Part shown: positions 63,742 through 64,000 of the stretch, in pieces
How positions within the stretch are numbered: the first letter of the stretch is position 1
Layout of the letters: every line of letters starts with the position of its first letter
From: Adiantum capillus-veneris
Lineage: Eukaryota; Streptophyta; Polypodiopsida; Polypodiales; Pteridaceae
Direction of reading: 5' to 3'
Assembly: GCA_014529385.2 (NCBI GenBank)
Contig: CM043962.1
Coordinates: 149,352,647 to 149,416,646, forward strand
DNA: 64,000 nt
The notes under the pieces: model-generated
The model's input: the letters and a program-made list of their open reading frames with translations, nothing else
What the model was told of the DNA's origin: nothing
Database searches by the model: none
Position numbers and translations under genes: made by a program

Positions 63742-64000
63742 TTACTCCCCCCTTGGAGAAAGTGGTAGTATCTTCGTAAGAACACTGATGTATTCCGTCT
63801 TGGCATCCCATACGCGAGCCAACTAATACTTTGATGCAGTGAGGAGGTTCAATGAAACCAAGAGCAACATCTTGATTTTCAACGTTGTTGTCCTTTTACA
63901 AGCACTTGGGTCTAAATGGTATCTCTATTTATAACCACTTGAGTACTGTAAAGGAGTAACCACAATGAAGAGTTGTCCAAAGGCATAACCAGTTTTCAGA
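63742..64000. other. Unassigned DNA, possibly internal part of an element continuing past the window
   Basis: Starts with the C-run complementary to the proposed polypurine tract. No coding recognised. Confidence 0.35.

Overview
The window is plant nuclear DNA made almost entirely of transposable elements; I found no host gene, rRNA or tRNA. A land plant is indicated by Ty3/gypsy elements of the Athila/Tat type primed by tRNA-Asp, a chromovirus and a Ty1/copia element primed by initiator tRNA-Met, CACTA relics with DUF4218/DUF4216-like blocks, and LINE relics. The RT and LINE sequence style makes me suspect a fern, lycophyte or other large-genome plant, but this is only an impression.

Layout. 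1-3396: a CACTA relic on the minus strand and a possible short LTR. 3397-21505: element 1, a complete 18.1-kb minus-strand gypsy element with CTCAA target duplications, about 99% identical LTRs, tRNA-Asp primer site, gag, a 2014-codon pol, and an extra coiled-coil ORF between pol and the 3' LTR. 22133-37779: element 2, an older relative on the minus strand, truncated in integrase. Nested in its gag at 27168-32435 is a very young copia element with identical 322-bp LTRs and GAAGG target duplications. 37780-46784: element 3, a decayed plus-strand relative lacking its 5' end. 46785-55703: a decayed plus-strand chromovirus with an unusual LTR-internal-LTR-27 bp-LTR arrangement. 55704-56870: a second CACTA relic, inverted relative to the first. 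57440-63343: LINE relics. 63344-64000: probably the 3' LTR edge of another minus-strand element.

Most unusual signals. (1) Non-coding parts of elements 1 and 2 carry many copies of a 24-bp perfect or near-perfect palindrome. It differs between the elements by a symmetric, compensating base change, and a matching half-site lies in each LTR. (2) Element 1 has its hairpin-plus-polypurine-tract cassette twice: next to the 3' LTR and again just after the pol stop codon, with an identical 12-mer. (3) Element 1 pol carries a second retropepsin-like domain after integrase, followed by W-x-x-K repeats. (4) The integrase zinc-binding module is tandemly duplicated in all three related elements. (5) The post-pol ORF is conserved between elements 1 and 3.

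Order of events, inferred from nesting and LTR identity: the CACTA, LINE, chromovirus and element 3 relics are old; element 2 is intermediate; element 1 is recent; the copia insertion is the youngest.
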